Source: Inia geoffrensis (lineage: Eukaryota > Chordata > Mammalia > Artiodactyla > Iniidae). From it: DNA of 64,000 nucleotides. Below are positions 13,258 to 25,520 of this stretch, piece after piece (position 1 is the stretch's first letter; each line of letters starts with the position of its first letter). The position numbers and the translations under genes are program-made. The stretch is taken from NCBI GenBank assembly GCA_036417435.1, contig CM070915.1, positions 83,019,632-83,083,631 of the forward strand. The letters run 5' to 3'. The notes under the pieces were generated by a model that was not told the origin of the DNA, did no database searches, and saw only the letters and a list, made by a program, of their open reading frames with translations.

Positions 13258-14433
13258 AATGGGGAGGGATTAGGGTACAGGATAGGGTACGACAATGCTT
13301 AAGGGTTAGCGTACGTTTGAGGGCATGAGTTAGTGTTTGTGTACTGCTTAAAATTAGGGCATTGGTTAGGGTAGGGCATCGGAAGTGGGTCAGGTTTAGG
13401 GATGGGGTTAGGGTTAGGGTTAAGGAATGGGGAGGGATTAGGGTACAATTTAGGGTACGACAACGCTTAAGGTTTAGCGTACGTGTGAGGGCACGAGTTA
13501 GTGTTGGTGTCCTGGTTAAGATTAGGGCACGGGTGAGGGTAAGGCTTCGGGTGAGGGTCAGGGTTAGGATTCGGGTTAGGGTTAGGGTTAAGTAATGCAG
13601 AGGGATTAGGGTACTGCTTAGGGTACGACAGTGCTTAAGGGTTAGTGTTCGTGTGAGGGCAAGGGTTATTGTTAGTGTCCTGGTTAAGATTAGGGCACGG
13701 GTGAGGGTAAGGTTTCGGGTGAGGGTCAGGGATAGAATTCGGGTTAGGGTTAGGGTTAGGGATTGGGGAGATATTAGGGCACAGTTTAGGGTACCACAAC
13801 GCTTACGGTTTAGCGTACGTGTGAGGTCACTAGTTAGTGTTAGTGTACTGCTTACGATTAGGGCACGGGTGAGGGTAAGGCCTCGGAAGAGGGTCACGTA
13901 AAGTGTTAGGGTTAGGGTTAGGGTTAGGGAATGGGGATTGATTAGGGTACAGGTTAGGGTACGGCAATGGCTTAGGGTTGGCGTACGTTAGAGGGCATGG
14001 GTTAGTGTTGATGTACTGGTTAAAATTAGGACACGGGTGAGGGTAAAGTTTCGGGTGAGTGTCATGGTTAGGTTTCAGGTTAGGGTTAGGGTTAGGGAAT
14101 GGAGAGGGATTAGGGTACAGGTTAGGGTACCGCTGCGGTTTAGTGTTAGCGTACGTGTGAGGGCACGAGTTAGTCTTGGTGTCCTGGTTAAGATTAGGGC
14201 ACGGGTGAGGGTAAGGCTTCGGGTGAGGGTCAGGGTTAGGATTCGGGTTAGGGTTAGGGTTAGGGAATGGAGAGGGATTAGGGTACAGGTTAGGGTACAA
14301 CAATGCTTAAGGATTAGCGTAAGTGTGAGGGCACGAGTTAGTGTTGGTGTACTGGTTAAGACAACGGCACGGATGATGGTAAGGCCTCGGAAAAGGGTCA
14401 CGTTCAGGGTTTCGCTTAGGGTTAGGGTTAGGG
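13258..14433 (+). repeat. Seven-monomer HOR with a 3/4 hybrid (13594-13761)
   Basis: The order is 1, 2, 3/4, 5, 6, 7, 8 over 1,176 bp. The hybrid has the AATGCAGAGGG start of type 3 and the GATAGAATTCGGG end of type 4. A second 7-monomer unit with the same hybrid starts at 52880 (hybrid 53216-53383). Both share the variant GTTAGTGTTCGTGTG. Confidence 0.87.
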
Positions 14434-16113
14434 AATGGGGAGGGATTAGGGTACAGGATAGGGTACGACAATGCTTAAGGGTTAGCGTACGTTTGAGGGC
14501 ATGAGTTAGTGTTTGTGTACTGGTTAAGATTAGGGCATTGGTTAGGGTAGGGCATCGGAAGTGGGTCAGATTTAGGGATGAGGTTAGGGTTAGGGTTAAG
14601 GAATGCGGAGGGATTAGGGTACAATTTAGGGTACGACAACGCTTAAGGTTTAGCGTACGTGTGAGGGCACGAGTTAGTGTTGGTGTCCTGGTTAAGATTA
14701 GGGCACGGGTGAGGGTAAGGCTTCGGGTGAGGGTCAGGGTTAGGATTCGGGTTAGGGTTAGGGTTAAGGAATGCAGAGGGATTAGGGTACAACTTAGGGT
14801 ACGACAGTGCTTAACGGTTAGCGTTCGTGTGAGGGCAAGTGTTAGTGTTAGTGTCCTGGTTAAGATTAGGGCACGGGTGAGGGTAAGGCTTCAGGTGAGG
14901 GTCAGGGTTAGGATTCGGGTTAGGGTTAGGTTTAGGGAATGGGGAAGGATTAGGGTACAGTTTAGGGTACGACAACGATTAAGGGTTAGCGTACGTGTGA
15001 GGGCACAAGTTAGTGTTGGTGTCCTGGTTAAGATTAGGGCACGGGTGAGGGTAAGGCTTCGGGTGAGGGTCAGGGTTAGGATTCGGGTTAGGGTTAGGGT
15101 TAAGGAATGCAGAGGGAGTAGGGTACAGCTTAGGGTACGACAGTAGTTAAGGGTTAGCGTTCGTGTGAGGACAAGGGTTAGTGTTAGTGTCCTGGTTAAG
15201 ATTAGGGCACGGGTGAGGGTAAGGCTTCATGTGAGGGTCAGGGTTAGGATTCGGGTTAGGGTTAGGGTTAGGGAATGGGGAGGGATTAGGGTACAGTTTA
15301 GGGTACGACAACGATTAAGGGTTAGCGTACGTGTGAGGGCACCAGTTAGTGTTGGTGTCCTGGTTAAGATTAGGGCACGGGTGAGGGTAAGGTTTCGGGT
15401 GAGGGTTAGGGATAGAATTCGTGTTAGGGTTAGGGTTAGGGAATGGGGAGATATTAGGGCACAGTTTAGGGTACCACAACGCTTAAGGTTTAGCGTACGT
15501 GTGAGGTCACTAGTTAGTGTTAGTTTACTGCTTACGATTAGGGCACGGGTGAGGGTAAGGCCTCGGAAGAGGGTCACGTTAAGGGTTAGGGTTAGGGTTA
15601 GGGTTAGGGAATGGGGATTGATTAGGGTACAGGTTAGGGTACGGCAATGGCTTAGGGTTGGCGTACGTTAGAGCGCATGGGTTAGTGTTGATGTACTGGT
15701 TAAAATTAGGACACGGGTGAGGGTAAAGTTTCGGGTGAGTGTCATGGTTAGGTTTCAGGTTAGGGTTAGGGTTAGGGAATGGAGAGGGATTAGGGTACAG
15801 GTTAGGGTACCGCTGCGGTTTAGTGTTAGCGTACGTGTGAGGGCACGAGTTAGTCTTGTTGTCCTGGTTAAGATTAGGGCACGGGTGAGGGTAAGGCTTC
15901 GGGTGAGGGTCAGGGTTAGGATTCGGGTTAGGGTTAGGGTTAGGGAATGCAGAGGGATTAGGGTACAGGTTAGGGTACGACAATGCTTAAGGGTTAGCGT
16001 AAGTGTGAGGGCACGAGTTAGTGTTGGTGTACTGGTTAAGACAACGGCAACGATGAGGGTAAGGCCTCGGAAAAGGGTCACGTTCAGGGTTTCGCTTAGT
16101 GTTAGGGTTAGGG
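14434..16113 (+). repeat. Ten-monomer HOR with a 4/2 hybrid (14938-15105)
   Basis: The order is 1, 2, 3, 4/2, 3, 4, 5, 6, 7, 8 over 1,680 bp. The hybrid starts as type 4 and ends like type 2, and type 3 follows. Further 10-monomer units with the same hybrid lie at 17626-19305 (hybrid 18130-18297) and 19810-21489 (hybrid 20314-20481). Confidence 0.88.
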
Positions 16114-17625
16114 AATGGGGAGGGATTAGGGTACAGGATAGGGTACGACAATGCTTAAGGGTTAGCGTACGTTTGAGGGCATGAGTTAGTGTTTGTGTAC
16201 TGGTTAAGATTAGGGCATTGGTTAGGGTAGGGCATCGGAAGTGGGTCAGATTTAGGGATGGGGTTAGGGTTAGGGTTAAGGAATGGGGAGGGATTAGGGT
16301 ACAATTTAGGGTACGACAAACCTTAAGGTTTAGCGTACGTGTGAGGGCACAAGTTAGTGTTGGTGTCCTGGTTAAGATTAGGGCACGGGTGAGGGTAAGG
16401 CTTCGGGTGAGGATCAGGGTTAGGATTCGGGTTAGGGTTAGGGTTAAGGAATGCAGAGGGATTAGGGTACAGCTTAGGGTACGACAGTGCTTAAGGGTTA
16501 GCGTTCGTGTGAGGGCAAGTGTTAGTGTTAGTGTCCTGGTTAAGATTACGGCACGGGTGTGGGTAAGGCTTCAGGTGAGGGTCAGGGATAGGATTCGGGT
16601 TAGGGTTAGGTTTAGGGAATGGGGAAGGATTAGGGTACAGTTTAGGGTACGACAACGATTAAGGGTTAGCGTACGTGTGAGGGCACAAGTTAGTGTTGGT
16701 GTCCTGGTTAAGATTAGGGCACGGGTGAGGGTAAGGTTTCGGGTGAGGGTCAGGGATAGAATTCGGGTTAGGGTTAGGGTTACGGAATGGGGAGATATTA
16801 GGGCACAGTTTAGGGTACCACAACGCTTAAGGTTTAGCGTACGTGTGAGGTCACCAGTTAGTGTTAGTGTACTGCTTACGATTAGGGCACGGGTGAGGGT
16901 AAGGCCTCGGAAGAGGGTCACGTTAAGGGTTAGGGTTAGGGTTAGGGTTAGGGAATGGGGATTGATTAGGGTACAGGTTAGGGTACGGCAATGGCTTAGG
17001 GTTGGCGTACGTTAGAGGGCATGGGTTAGTGTTGATGTACTGGTTAAAATTAGGACACGGGTGAGGGTAAAGTTTCGGGTGAGTGTCATGGTTAGGTTTC
17101 AGGTTAGGGTTAGGGTTACGGAATGGAGAGGGATTAGGGTACAGGTTAGGGTACCGCTGCAGTTTAGTGTTAGCGTACGTTTGAGAGCACGAGTTAGTCT
17201 TGGTGTCCTGGTTAAGATTAGGGCACGGTTGAGGGTAAGGCTTCGGGTGAGGGTCAGGGTTAGGATTCGGGTTAGGGTTAGGGTTAGGGAATGGAGAGGG
17301 ATTATGGTACAGGTTAGGGTACGACAATGCTTAAGGGTTAGCGTAAGTGTGAGGGCACGAGTTAGTGTTGGTGTACTGGTTAAGACAACGGCACCGATGA
17401 GGGTAAGGCCTCGGAAAAGGGTCACGTTCAGGGTTTCGCTTAGGGTTAGGGTTAGGGAATGGGGAGGGATTACGGTACAGGATAGTGTACGACAATGCTT
17501 AAGGGTTAGCGTACGTTTGAGGGCCTGAGTTAGTGTTTGTGTCCTGGTTAAGATTAGGGCATTGGTTAGGGTAGGGCATCGGAAGTGGGTCAGGTTTAGG
17601 GATGGGGTTAGGGTTAGGGTTAAGG

Positions 17626-20600
17626 AATGCGGAGGGATTAGGGTACAATTTAGGGTACGACAACGCTTAAGGGTTAGCGTACGTTTGAGGGCATGAGTTA
17701 GTGTTTGTGTACTGGTTAAGATTAGGGCATTGGTTAGGGTAGGGCATCGGAAGTGGGTCAGATTTAGGGATGAGGTTAGGGTTAGGGTTAAGGAATGCGG
17801 AGGGATTAGGGTACAATTTAGGGTACGACAACGCTTAAGGTTTAGCGTACGTGTGAGGGCACGTGTTAGTGTTGGTGTCCTGGTTAAGATTAGGGCACGG
17901 GTGAGGGTAAGGCTTCGGGTGAGGGTCAGGGTTAGGATTCGGGTTAGGGTTAGGGTTAAGGAATGCAGAGGGATTAGGGTACAACTTAGGGTACGACAGT
18001 GCTTAAGGGTTAGCGTTCGTGTGAGGGCAAGTGTTAGTGTTAGTGTCCTGGTTAAGATTAGGGCACGGGTGAGAGTAAGGCTTCAGGTGAGGGTCAGGGT
18101 TAGGATTCGGTTTAGGGTTAGGTTTAGGGAATGGGGAAGGATTAGGGTACAGTTTAGGGTACGACAACGATTAAGGGTTAGCGTACGTGTGAGGGCACAA
18201 GTTAGTGTTGGTGTCCTGGTTAAGATTAGGGCACGGGTGAGGGTAAGGCTTCGGGTGAGGGTCAGGGTTAGGATTCGGGTTAGGGTTAGGGTTAAGGAAT
18301 GCAGAGGGATTAGGGTACAGCTTAGGGTACGACAGTACTTAAGGGTTAGCGTTCGTGTGAGGGCAAGGGTTAGTGTTAGTGTCCTGGTTAAGATTAGGGC
18401 ACGGGTGAGGGTAAGGCTTCATGTGAGGGTCAGGGTTAGGATTCGGGTTAGGGTTAGGGTTAGGGAATGGGGAGGGATTAGGGTACAGTTTAGGGTACGA
18501 CAACGATTAAGGGTTAGCGTACGTGTGAGGGCACCAGTTAGTGTTGGTGTCCTGGTTAAGATTAGGGCACGGGTGAGGGTAAGGTTTCGGGTGAGGGTTA
18601 GGGATAGAATTCGTGTTAGGGTTAGGGTTAGGGAATGGGGAGATATTAGGGCACAGTTTAGGGTACCACAACGCTTAAGGTTTAGCGTACGTGTGAGGTC
18701 ACTAGTTAGTGTTAGTTTACTGCTTACGATTAGGGCACGGGTGAGGGTAAGGCCTCGGAAGAGGGTCACGTTAAGGGTTAGGGTTAGGGTTAGGGTTAGG
18801 GAATGGGGATTGATTAGGGTACAGGTTAGGGTACGGCAATGGCTTAGGGTTGGCGTACGTTAGAGCGCATGGGTTAGTGTTGATGTACTGGTTAAAATTA
18901 GGACACGGGTGAGGGTAAAGTTTCGGGTGAGTGTCATGGTTAGGTTTCAGGTTAGGGTTAGGGTTAGGGAATGGAGAGGGATTAGGGTACAGGTTAGGGT
19001 ACCGCTGCGGTTTAGTGTTAGCATACGTGTGAGGGCACGAGTTAGTCTTGGTGTTCTGGTTAAGATTAGGGCACGGGTGAGGGTAAGGCTTCGGGTGAGG
19101 GTCAGGGTTAGGATTCGGGTTAGGGTTAGGGTTAGGGAATGGAGAGTGATTAGGGTACAGGTTAGGGTACGACAATGCTTAAGGGTTAGCGTAAGTGTGA
19201 GGGCACGAGTTAGTGTTGGTGTACTGGTTAAGACAACGGCAACGATGAGGGTAAGGCCTCGGAAAAGGGTCACGTTCAGGGTTTCGCTTAGGGTTAGGGT
19301 TAGGGAATGGGGAGGGATTAGGGTACAGGATAGGGTACGACATTGCTTAAGGGTTAGCGTACGTTTGAGGGCATGAGTTAGTGTTTGTGTACTGGTTAAG
19401 ATTAGGGCATTGGTTAGGGTAGGGCATCGGAAGTGGGTCAGATTTAGGGATGGGGTTAGGGTTAGGGTTAAGGAATGGGGAGGGATTAGGGTACAATTTA
19501 GGGTACGACAACCCTTAAGGTTTAGCGTACGTGTGAGGGCACAAGTTAGTGTTGGTGTCCTGGTTAAGATTAGGGCACGGGTGAGGGTAAGGCTTCGGGT
19601 GAGGATCAGGGTTAGGATTCGGGTTAGGGTTAGGGTTAAGGAATGCAGAGGGATTAGGGTACAGCTTAGGGTACGACAGTGCTTAAGGGTTAGCGTACGT
19701 TTGAGGGCCTGAGTTAGTGTTTGTGTCCTGGTTAAGATTAGGGCATTGGTTAGGGTAGGGCATCGGAAGTGGGTCAGGTTTAGGGATGGGGTTAGGGTTA
19801 GGGTTAAGGAATGCGGAGGGATTAGGGTACAATTTAGGGTACGACAACGCTTAAGGGTTAGCGTACGTTTGAGGGCATGAGTTAGTGTTTGTGTACTGGT
19901 TAAGATTAGGGCATTGGTTAGGGTAGGGCATCGGAAGTGGGTCAGATTTAGGGATGAGGTTAGGGTTAGGGTTAAGGAATGCGGAGGGATTAGGGTACAA
20001 TTTAGGGTACGACAACGCTTAAGGTTTAGCGTACGTGTGAGGGCACGTGTTAGTGTTGGTGTCCTGGTTAAGATTAGGGCACGGGTGAGGGTAAGGCTTC
20101 GGGTGAGGGTCAGGGTTAGGATTCGGGTTAGGGTTAGGGTTAAGGAATGCAGAGGGATTAGGGTACAACTTAGGGTACGACAGTGCTTAAGGGTTAGCGT
20201 TCGTGTGAGGGCAAGTGTTAGTGTTAGTGTCCTGGTTAAGATTAGGGCACGGGTGAGGGTAAGGCTTCAGGTGAGGGTCAGGGTTAGGATTCGGGTTAGG
20301 GTTAGGTTTAGGGAATGGGGAAGGATTAGGGTACAGTTTAGGGTACGACAACGATTAAGGGTTAGCGTACGTGTGAGGGCACAAGTTAGTGTTGGTGTCC
20401 TGGTTAAGATTAGGGCACGGGTGAGGGTAAGGCTTCGGGTGAGGGTCAGGGTTAGGATTCGGGTTAGGGTTAGGGTTAAGGAATGCAGAGGGATTAGGGT
20501 ACAGCTTAGGGTACGACAGTACTTAAGGGTTAGCGTTCGTGTGAGGGCAAGGGTTAGTGTTAGTGTCCTGGTTAAGATTAGGGCACGGGTGAGGGTAAGG

Positions 20601-21993
20601 CTTCATGTGAGGGTCAGGGTTAGGATTCGGGTTAGGGTTAGGGTTAGGGAATGGGGAGGGATTAGGGTACAGTTTAGGGTACGACAACGATTAAGGGTTA
20701 GCGTACGTGTGAGGGCACCAGTTAGTGTTGGTGTCCTGGTTAAGATTAGGGCACGGGTGAGGGTAAGGTTTCGGGTGAGGGTTAGGGATAGAATTCGTGT
20801 TAGGGTTAGGGTTAGGGAATGGGGAGATATTAGGGCACAGTTTAGGGTACCACAACGCTTAAGGTTTAGCGTACGTGTGAGGTCACTAGTTAGTGTTAGT
20901 TTACTGCTTACGATTAGGGCACGGGTGAGGGTAAGGCCTCGGAAGAGGGTCACGTTAAGGGTTAGGGTTAGGGTTAGGGTTAGGGAATGGGGATTGATTA
21001 GGGTACATGTTAGGGTACGGCAATGGCTTAGGGTTGGCGTACGTTAGAGCGCATGGGTTAGTGTTGATGTACTGGTTAAAATTAGGACACGGGTGAGGGT
21101 AAAGTTTCGGGTGAGTGTCATGGTTAGGTTTCAGGTTAGGGTTAGGGTTAGGGAATGGAGAGGGATTAGGGTACAGGTTAGGGTACCGCTGCGGTTTAGT
21201 GTTAGCGTACGTGTGAGGGCACGAGTTAGTCTTGGTGTCCTGGTTAAGATTAGGGCACGGGTGAGGGTAAGGCTTCGGGTGAGGGTCAGGGTTAGGATTC
21301 GGGTTAGGGTTAGGGTTAGGGAATGGAGAGGGATTAGGGTACAGGTTAGGGTACGACAATGCTTAAGGGTTAGCGTAAGTGTGAGGGCACGAGTTAGTGT
21401 TGGTGTACTGGTTAAGACAACGGCACCGATGAGGGTAAGGCCTCGGAAAAGGGTCACGTTCAGGGTTTCGCTTAGGGTTAGGGTTAGGGAATGGGGAGGG
21501 ATTACGGTACAGGATAGTGTACGACAATGCTTAAGGGTTAGCGTACGTTTGAGGGCCTGAGTTAGTGTTTGTGTCCTGGTTAAGATTAGGGCATTGGTTA
21601 GGGTAGGGCATCGGAAGTGGGTCAGGTTTAGGGATGGGGTTAGGGTTAGGGTTAAGGAATGGGGAGGGATTAGGGTACAATTTAGGGTACGACAACGCTT
21701 AAGGTTTAGCGTACGTGTGAGGGCACGAGTTAGTGTTGGTGTCCTGGTTAAGATTAGGGCACGGGTGAGGGTAAGGCTTCGGGTGAGGGTCAGGGTTAGG
21801 ATTCGGGTTAGGGTTAGGGTTAAGGAATGCAGAGGGATTAGGGTACAGCTTAGGGTACGACAGTACTTAAGGGTTAGCGTTCGTGTGAGGGCAAGGGTTA
21901 GTGTTAGTGTCCTGGTTAAGATTAGGGCACGGGTGAGGGTAAAGCTTCAGGTGAGGGTCAGGGTTAGGATTCGGGTTAGGGTTAGGGTTAGGG
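17626..21993 (+). repeat. Tandem duplication, 2,184-bp period (13 monomers)
   Basis: The block from about 17.6 kb is repeated from about 19.8 kb with a 2,184-bp offset. Both copies share a 2/1 hybrid (17626-17793, 19810-19977), the 4/2 hybrid, and private variants such as GGCACGTGTTAGTG, GGCTTCATGTGAGGG and TTAGTTTACTGC. The second copy is linked by a 3/1 hybrid at 19642-19809. The outer limits are approximate. Confidence 0.82.
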
Positions 21994-22799
21994 AATGGGG
22001 AGGGATGAGGGTACAGTTTAGGGTACGACAACGATTAAGGGTTAGCGTACGTGTGAGGGCACAAGTTAGTGTTGGTGTCCTGGTTAAGATTAGGGCACGG
22101 GTGAGGGTAAGGTTTCGGGTGAGGGTCAGGGATAGAATTCGTGTTAGGGTTAGGGTTAGGGAATGGGGAGATATTAGGGCACATTTTAGGGTACCACAAC
22201 GCTTAAGGTTTAGCGTACGTGTGAGGTCACTAGTTAGTGTTAGTGTACTGCTTACGATTAGGGCACGGGTGAGGGTAAGGCCTCGGAAGAGGGTCACGTT
22301 AAGGGTTAGGGTTAGGGTTAGGGTTAGGGAATGGGGATTGATTAGGGTACAGGTTAGGGTACGGCAATGGCTTAGGGTTGGCGTACGTTAGAGGGCATGG
22401 GTTAGTGTTGATGTACTGGTTAAAATTAGGACACGGGTGAGGGTAAAGTTTCGGGTGAGTGTCATGGTTAGGTTTCAGGTTAGGGTTAGGGTTAGGGAAT
22501 GGAGAGGGATTAGGGTACAGGTTAGGGTACCGCTGCGGTTTAGTGTTAGCGTACGTGTGAGGGCACGAGTTAGTCTTGGTGTCCTGGTTAAGATTAGGGC
22601 ACGGGTGAGGGTAAGGCTTCGGGTGAGGGTCAGGGTTAGGATTCGAGTTAGGGTTAGGGTTAGGGAATGGAGAGGGATTAGGGTACAGGTTAGGGTACGA
22701 CAATGCTTAAGGGTTAGCGTAAGTGTGAGGGCACGAGTTAGTGTTGGTGTACTGGTTAAGACAACGGAACCGATGAGGGTAAGGCCTCGGAAAAGGGTC

Positions 22800-22840
22800 A
22801 CGTTCAGGGTTTCGCTTAGGGTTAGGGTTAGGGTTAGGGA
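22800..22840 (+). repeat. One-hexamer gain at the end of type 8
   Basis: The type-8 monomer ends in three TTAGGG hexamers after TTTCGC instead of two, so this HOR is 1,350 bp. Comparable single-hexamer gains are seen at about 24824-24846 (end of type 3) and 30537-30566 (end of type 5). A single-hexamer loss is seen at about 60074-60096 (type 5). Confidence 0.85.
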
Positions 22841-24339
22841 ATGGGGAGGGATTAGGGTACAGGATAGGGTACGACAATGCTTAAGGGTTAGCGTACGTTT
22901 GAGGGCATGAGTTAGTGTTTGTGTCCTGGTTAAGATTAGGGCATTGGTTAGGGTAGGGCATCGGAAGTGGGTCAGATTTAGGGATGGGGTTAGGGTTAGG
23001 GTTAAGGAATGCGGAGGGATTAGGGTACAATTTAGGGTACGACAACGCTTAAGGTTTAGCGTACGTGTGAGGGCACGAGTTAGTGTTGGTGTCCTGGTTA
23101 AGATTAGGGCACGGGTGAGGGTAAGGCTTCAGGTGAGGGTCAGGGTTAGGATTCGGGTTAGGGTTAGGGTTAAGGAATGCAGAGGGATTAGGGTACAGCT
23201 TAGGGTACGACAGTACTTAAGGTTTAGCGTTCGTGTGAGGGCAAGGGTTAGTGTTAGTGTCCTGGTTAAGATTAGGGCACGAGTGAGGGTAAGGCTTCAG
23301 GTGAGGGTCAGGGTTAGGGTTAGGGTTAGGGAGTGGGGAGGGATGGGGATACAGTTTAGGGTACGACAACGATTAAGGTTTAGCGTACGTGTGAGGGCAC
23401 ATGTTAGTGTTGGTGTCCTGGTTAAGATTAGGGCACGGGTGAGGGTAAGGTTTCGGGTGAGGGTCAGGGATAGAATTCGGGTTAGGGTTAGGGTTAGGGA
23501 ATGGGGAGATATTAGGGCACAGTTTAGGATACCACAACGCTTAAGGTTTAGCGTACGTGTGAGGTCACTAGTTAGTGTTAGTGTACTGCTTACGATTAGG
23601 GCACGGGTGAGGGTAAGGCCTCGGAAGAGGGTCACGTTAAGGGTTAGGGTTAGGGTTAGGGTTAGGGAATGGGGATTGATTAGGGTACAGGTTAGGGTAC
23701 GGCAATGGCTTAGGGTTGGCATACGTTAGAGGGCATGGGTTAGTGTTGATGTACTGGTTAAAATTAGGACACGGGTGAGGGTAAAGTTTCAGGTGAGTGA
23801 CATGGTTAGGTTTCAGGTTAGGGTTAGGGTTAGGGAATGGAGAGGGATTAGGGTACAGGTTAGGGTACCGCTGCAGTTTAGTGTTAGCGTACGTGTGAGG
23901 GCACGAGTTAGTCTTGGTGTCCTGGTTAAGATTAGGTCACGGGTGATGGTAAGGCTTCGGGTGAGGGTCAGGGTTAGGATTCGGGTTAGGGTTAGGGTTA
24001 GGGAATGGAGAGGGATTAGGGTACAGGTTAGGGTACGACAATGCTTAAGGGTTAGCGTAAGTGTGAGGGCACGAGTTAGTCTTGGTGTCCTGGTTAAGAT
24101 TAGGGAACGGGTGAGGGTAAGGCTTCGGGTGAGGGTCAGGGTTAGGATTCGGGTTAGGGTTAGTGTTAGGGAATGGAGAGGGATTAGGGTACAGGTTAGG
24201 GTACGACAATGCTTAAGGATTAGCGTAAGTGTGAGGGCACGAGTTAGTGTTGGTGTACTGGTTAAGACAACGGCACCGATGAGGGTAAGGCCTCGGAAAA
24301 GGGTCACGTTCAGGGTTTCGCTTAGGGTTAGTGTTAGGG
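22840..24339 (+). repeat. Nine-monomer HOR with an 8/7 hybrid (24004-24171) and a 12-bp deletion
   Basis: The order is 1-7, 8/7, 8. The type 3 at 23176 lacks two hexamers (around 23306-23331, including the usual GGATTCGGG). The following type 4 has AGTGGGGAGGGATGGGG. The 8/7 hybrid has the GCGTAAGTG of type 8 then the GTTAGTCTTGG of type 7. The same kind of hybrid is found at 32654, 37256, 41456 and 55232. Confidence 0.86.
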
Positions 24340-25520
24340 AATGGGGAGGGATTAGGGTACAGGATAGGGTACGACAATGCTTAAGGGTTAGCGTACGTTT
24401 GAGGGCATGAGTTAGTGTTTGTGTCCTGGTTAAGATTAGGGCATTGGTTAGGGTAGGGCATCGGAAGTGGGTCACTTTTAGGGATGGGGTTAGGGTTAGG
24501 GTTAAGGAATGGGGAGGGATTAGGGTACAATTTAGGGTACGACAACGCTTAAGGTTTAGCGTACGTGTGAGGGCACGAGTTAGTGTTGGTGTCCTGGTTA
24601 AGATTAGGGCACGGGTGAGGGTAAGGCTTCGGGTGAGGGTCAGGGTTAGGATTCGGGTTAGGGTTAGGGTTAAGGAATGCAGAGGGATTAGGGTACAGCT
24701 TAGGGTACGACAGTACTTAAGGGTTAGCGTTCGTGTGAGGGCAAGGGTTAGTGTTAGTCTCCTGGTTAAGATTAGGGCACGGGTGAGGGTAAGGCTTCAG
24801 GTGAGGGTCAGGGTTAGGATTCGGGTTAGGGTTAGGGTTAGGGTTAGGGAATGGGGAGGGATGAGGGTACAGTTTAGGGTACGACAACGATTAAGGGTTA
24901 GCGTACGTGTGAGGGCACAAGTTAGTGTTGGTGTCCTGGTTAAGATTAGGGCACGGGTGAGGGTAAGGTTTCGGGTGAGGGTCAGGGATAGAATTCGGGT
25001 TAGGGTTAGGGTTAGGGAATGGGGAGATATTAGGGCACAGTTTAGGGTACCACAACGCTTAAGGTTTAGCGTACGTGTGAGGTCACTAGTTAGTGTTAGT
25101 GTACTGCTTACGATTAGGGCACGGGTGAGGGTAAGGCCTCGGAAGAGGGTCACGTTAAGGGTTAGGCTTAGGGTTAGGGTTAGGGAATGGGGATTGATTA
25201 GGGTACAGGTTAGGGTACGGCAATGGCTTAGGGTTGGCGTACGTTAGAGGGCATGGGTTAGTGTTGATGTACTGGTTAAAATTAGGACACGGGTGAGGGT
25301 AAAGTTTCGGGTGAGTGTCATGGTTAGGTTTCAGGTTAGGGTTAGGGTTAGGGAATGGAGAGGGATTATGGTACAGGTTAGGGTACCGCTGCGGTTTAGT
25401 GTTAGCGTACGTGTGAGGGCACGAGTTAGTCTTGGTGTCCTGGTTAAGATTAGGGCACGGGTGAGGGTAAGGCTTCGGGTGAGGGTCAGGGTTAGGATTC
25501 GGGTTAGGGTTAGGGTAAGG

